DNA of 34,744 nucleotides from the NCBI GenBank assembly GCA_902812365.1, contig CADDZC010000041.1, positions 1 through 34,744 of the forward strand, given 5' to 3'. Source of the stretch: Acidobacteriota bacterium (GTDB lineage Bacteria > Acidobacteriota > Terriglobia > UBA7540). Positions 32,849 through 34,744 of this stretch are shown here, piece after piece; within the stretch, counting starts at the first letter, position 1; each line of letters begins with the position of its first letter. The notes under the pieces are model-generated. The model saw only the letters and a list, made by a program, of their open reading frames with translations, was not told the origin of the DNA and did no database searches. A program made the translations under genes and the position numbers.

Positions 32849-34099
32849 ATGATGAATGCTTTTCGCCGTCATATCCGAGAGAATCTGTGGCTGGCGCTCG
32901 ACACGCTGCGGACGCATAAGTTCCGATCATTTCTCACCATTCTGGGTGTGCTCATCGGCACGACGACGGTCATCGCCGTGGCCTCGATCTTCGCGGGACT
33001 CGACCAGGAAGTGGCTGACGCGGCGCGCGACTTCGGCACCCGGACACTGTTCATTTTCAAATGGGATCCGGGCATCCACGTGGGGCGGTTGACGCGAGAG
33101 GAACGATTGCGGACGCCGCTTACCTACGAAGATGGGATGGGGCTCAAAGAGGACTGTCCGGACGTCGAAGATGTGGCCGTCGAGACGTTCATTTGGTGGG
33201 GGTCGCCTCCGGTGCTGAAGTATCGGGGCTCGCAGGTTCTTCATTACAACTTCGTTGGCGCTACGCCGAGCGATTTTCGCGTGGTCAACGACAGCCTGTC
33301 GGACGGGCGCCTGTTCACGGACGTGGACGACATTCACAAGCGCGATGTGGCCGTCATCGGAGCCGACATCGTCAGCCGCCTCTTCCCGAACGAAGATCCT
33401 ATCGGCAAACAGATCACGGTCGGCAGCAACACGTTTAAAGTGGTCGGCACGCTGGGCAAGCGGAAGGCATTTCCCGGCGATAGCGGAACGGATCGCGTGG
33501 TGAAAATCCCTTACCACACCTTCAAGAAATTCTATCCGAACGAGAAAGAAAACTTCATTGTGGCAATGGCCTTTGAAGGCAGGCTTGATGAGGCCCGGGA
33601 CGAGGTGGAGAGCGTTCTGCGCCGTCGCCGCCACGATAAGCCCAATGCATCCGATAGCTTCGGGATTTCCTCGGCGGAGGCGCTCATCCATCAATTTGAG
33701 CAGTTGATCGGCACCGTGGTGCTGGTAACGCTGGTCATTTCGTCGATCGGATTGCTGGTCGGCGGCATCGGCGTCATGAACATCATGCTCGTCTCAATCA
33801 CGGAACGCACGCGCGAGATCGGCGTGCGCAAAGCCATTGGCGCGCACCGCAGTGATATTACGTGGCAGTTCTTGTTGGAGGCGATGACCCTCACGGGCGC
33901 CGGCGGAATCTTGGGTATTCTCGTCGGTTTCGGAGCGAGCTTCCTGATCCGGGCGCTCGACGTTCTGCCGTCCGCCGTTCCTCTCTGGTCGGTCTTCGTC
34001 GGGTTCGCCGTAGCGGTCGGCATCGGCCTGTTTTTCGGTCTCTGGCCCGCCATTAAAGCTTCCCGCCTCGATCCGATCGTCGCTCTCCGCTACGAATAA
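32849..34099 (+). CDS. FtsX/MacB-family ABC permease, second of two
   Basis: The 416-residue product has the same plan as its upstream neighbour but clearly different sequence. The N-terminal helix is RSFLTILGVLIGTTTVIAVA and the C-terminal helices are VVLVTLVISSIGLLVGGIGV, GAGGILGILVGFGASFLIRA and VFVGFAVAVGIGLFFGLWPA. The periplasmic domain lies between (for example DVAVIGADIVSRLFPNEDPI). The signature TERTREIGVRKAIGAHRSDI and the end IKASRLDPIVALRYE are intact. The start is one of two adjacent ATG codons (32849, 32852), neither with a strong ribosome site, 50 nt after the first permease. The two likely form a heterodimer around a dimer of the ATPase. It ends the operon. Confidence 0.92.
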   Translation: MMNAFRRHIRENLWLALDTLRTHKFRSFLTILGVLIGTTTVIAVASIFAGLDQEVADAARDFGTRTLFIFKWDPGIHVGRLTREERLRTPLTYEDGMGLKEDCPDVEDVAVETFIWWGSPPVLKYRGSQVLHYNFVGATPSDFRVVNDSLSDGRLFTDVDDIHKRDVAVIGADIVSRLFPNEDPIGKQITVGSNTFKVVGTLGKRKAFPGDSGTDRVVKIPYHTFKKFYPNEKENFIVAMAFEGRLDEARDEVESVLRRRRHDKPNASDSFGISSAEALIHQFEQLIGTVVLVTLVISSIGLLVGGIGVMNIMLVSITERTREIGVRKAIGAHRSDITWQFLLEAMTLTGAGGILGILVGFGASFLIRALDVLPSAVPLWSVFVGFAVAVGIGLFFGLWPAIKASRLDPIVALRYE

Positions 34100-34493
34100 G
34101 ACCGATGGGGGTGTCAACCATGGGTGCGGTTGCGCCCGACCCTCATACCTGGCCACGTCGAGGCGAGGGTAATTCGGGCCATGAACATGTTCCTGAGATG
34201 GTCGGCCGGGTCAGGAAGATCGGAAAGTAAGGGATCGTGTGGCGATGGCGATATAGTGGCATCGCCTTACTTAGTGTTTTGTGAGGATGGCCCGATCTTG
34301 GAAGTTCGCCTATGACGCCGAGTTCTCATCCTTCCCCTCTATCTCGATTGCTCAGCCTCGCGGTCGTGTCGGCTTCACCTCGACGGTTGATCTTCATCAC
34401 CCGTGGTGCCTGCAATCTGCCCGCGGAACAACGCTGGCCACCCTAACATCGAGAGGGTAACTGTTCGGCCCGGCTTTATATTGTGGCAGGGGC
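34100..34493. other. Non-coding region after the exporter operon
   Basis: No credible gene is visible in these 394 nt. A 7-bp inverted repeat GGCGATG/CATCGCC at 34241-34266 is followed by a loose T-rich tract (TTACTTAGTGTTTTG) and might terminate the operon, though it is 140 nt past the last stop. The rest shows no long frame with coding character. Confidence 0.45.
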
Positions 34494-34630
34494 CTAAGGG
34501 CCACGGGTCCCGCTCAGAACCCCCGGAATCCATCGCACGGCGTTATCATGGTAGAGCTTTCGCAGCACCCCGCGTGGCAAATCGAGGCCTTCTACTCTAT
34601 GTCCTTCATATTCAATCGGAATTTCCCAGC
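34494..34630 (-). pseudogene. C-terminal remnant of an amidohydrolase-family gene
   Basis: Read on the minus strand, the frame ending at the TAG at 34496-34494 gives WEIPIEYEGHRVEGLDLP, then RGVLRKLYHDNAVRWIPGVL and a short tail. The LRK-x-YHDNAxRW-xPG ending is typical of TIM-barrel metal-dependent hydrolases of the amidohydrolase 2 type. Only about 45 residues are present, because at about 34620-34640 the sequence changes to a transposase reading the other way. No metal-binding motif survives. Family identity is by recognition of the C-terminal helix only. Confidence 0.55.
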
Positions 34631-34744
34631 TACGGCTGGCCGCGGATGACGATCGAGCTCCAGCGGCGCGGCGGGGCGGTGAATCACAAGCGCGTCTACC
34701 GGCTAATGCGCCTGGACAATCTGCTGTGCCTGCGGAAGCGGAAG
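34619..34744 (+). mobile_element. Internal fragment of an IS3-family transposase (OrfB), runs off window
   Basis: The frame from 34619 reads EFPSYGWPRMTIELQRRG, then GAVNHKRVYRLMRLDNLLCL and RKRK to the edge. This is the HTH_21 segment that precedes the DDE integrase core in IS3/IS2-type OrfB proteins. The usual upstream part of OrfB, OrfA and the left terminal inverted repeat are absent: the flanking DNA encodes an amidohydrolase tail on the opposite strand. The element is therefore truncated at its 5' side. The rest of OrfB, including the catalytic Asp and Glu residues, would lie beyond 34744. Confidence 0.85.

Noticed and set aside
34241-34266. Hairpin GGCGATG/CATCGCC as terminator of the exporter operon
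   Set aside because: The stem is only 7 bp with a 12-nt loop, lacks a tight T-run and lies 140 nt after the last stop, so I describe it but do not call it a terminator.
1-34744. CRISPR arrays, rRNA and tRNA genes
   Set aside because: No regularly spaced repeats, rRNA-like stretches or tRNA cloverleaf patterns were recognised by reading; a covariance-model scan was not possible here.

Overview
The window is GC-rich and densely coded. It looks like a chromosomal segment of an Acidobacteriota bacterium of the Bryobacterales/Solibacter type. That placement is an inference from the 1203-residue Oar-like TonB receptor with an N-terminal carboxypeptidase-like domain, the GH3 enzyme next to it, the HspR-controlled dnaK locus, and the general gene style. 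No rRNA or tRNA gene was recognised that could confirm it.

Positions 1-10520 are all on the minus strand. Read in transcription order they hold a secreted GH3 glycosidase, an Oar-like TonB-dependent receptor with its own strong promoter, a DegT-type PLP aminotransferase, a small STAS-domain protein that lacks the phosphorylatable serine, and an EmrA/TolC efflux pair whose EmrA gene runs off the left edge. Positions 10707-15139 (minus) are the housekeeping cluster ileS-lspA-rluD, driven by a promoter just upstream of ileS.

Positions 15518-24103 are mostly on the plus strand. They hold an orphan HAMP membrane protein, a class V aminotransferase plus serA operon (probably serine biosynthesis), a small zinc-ribbon protein on the minus strand, a cold-shock protein whose leader carries a strong terminator-like hairpin, a two-SIS-domain GlmS-like protein, and a lone FdhF/YdeP-like molybdopterin oxidoreductase.

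Positions 24157-28546 (plus) are a heat-shock locus: dnaK, a 75-residue Cys-containing protein, dnaJ and hspR. The dnaK promoter has near-consensus -35 and -10 boxes and a HAIR-like inverted repeat over the -35 box and spacer. Because hspR is the last gene, a negative autoregulatory loop is likely. Positions 28858-34099 (plus) encode a MacAB-like exporter made of an adaptor, an ATPase and two different FtsX/MacB-type permeases, preceded by a repeated motif next to a -10 box.

The right edge (34494-34744) is a scar: the C-terminal end of an amidohydrolase gene on the minus strand abuts an internal piece of an IS3-family transposase on the plus strand, which continues past the window. The most informative signals are regulatory: the HAIR/HspR loop, the csp leader hairpin, the tandem 18-bp palindromes at 2713-2748, the palindrome at the TonB receptor transcription start, and the repeats before macA. 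I did not find a clearly new multi-gene system.
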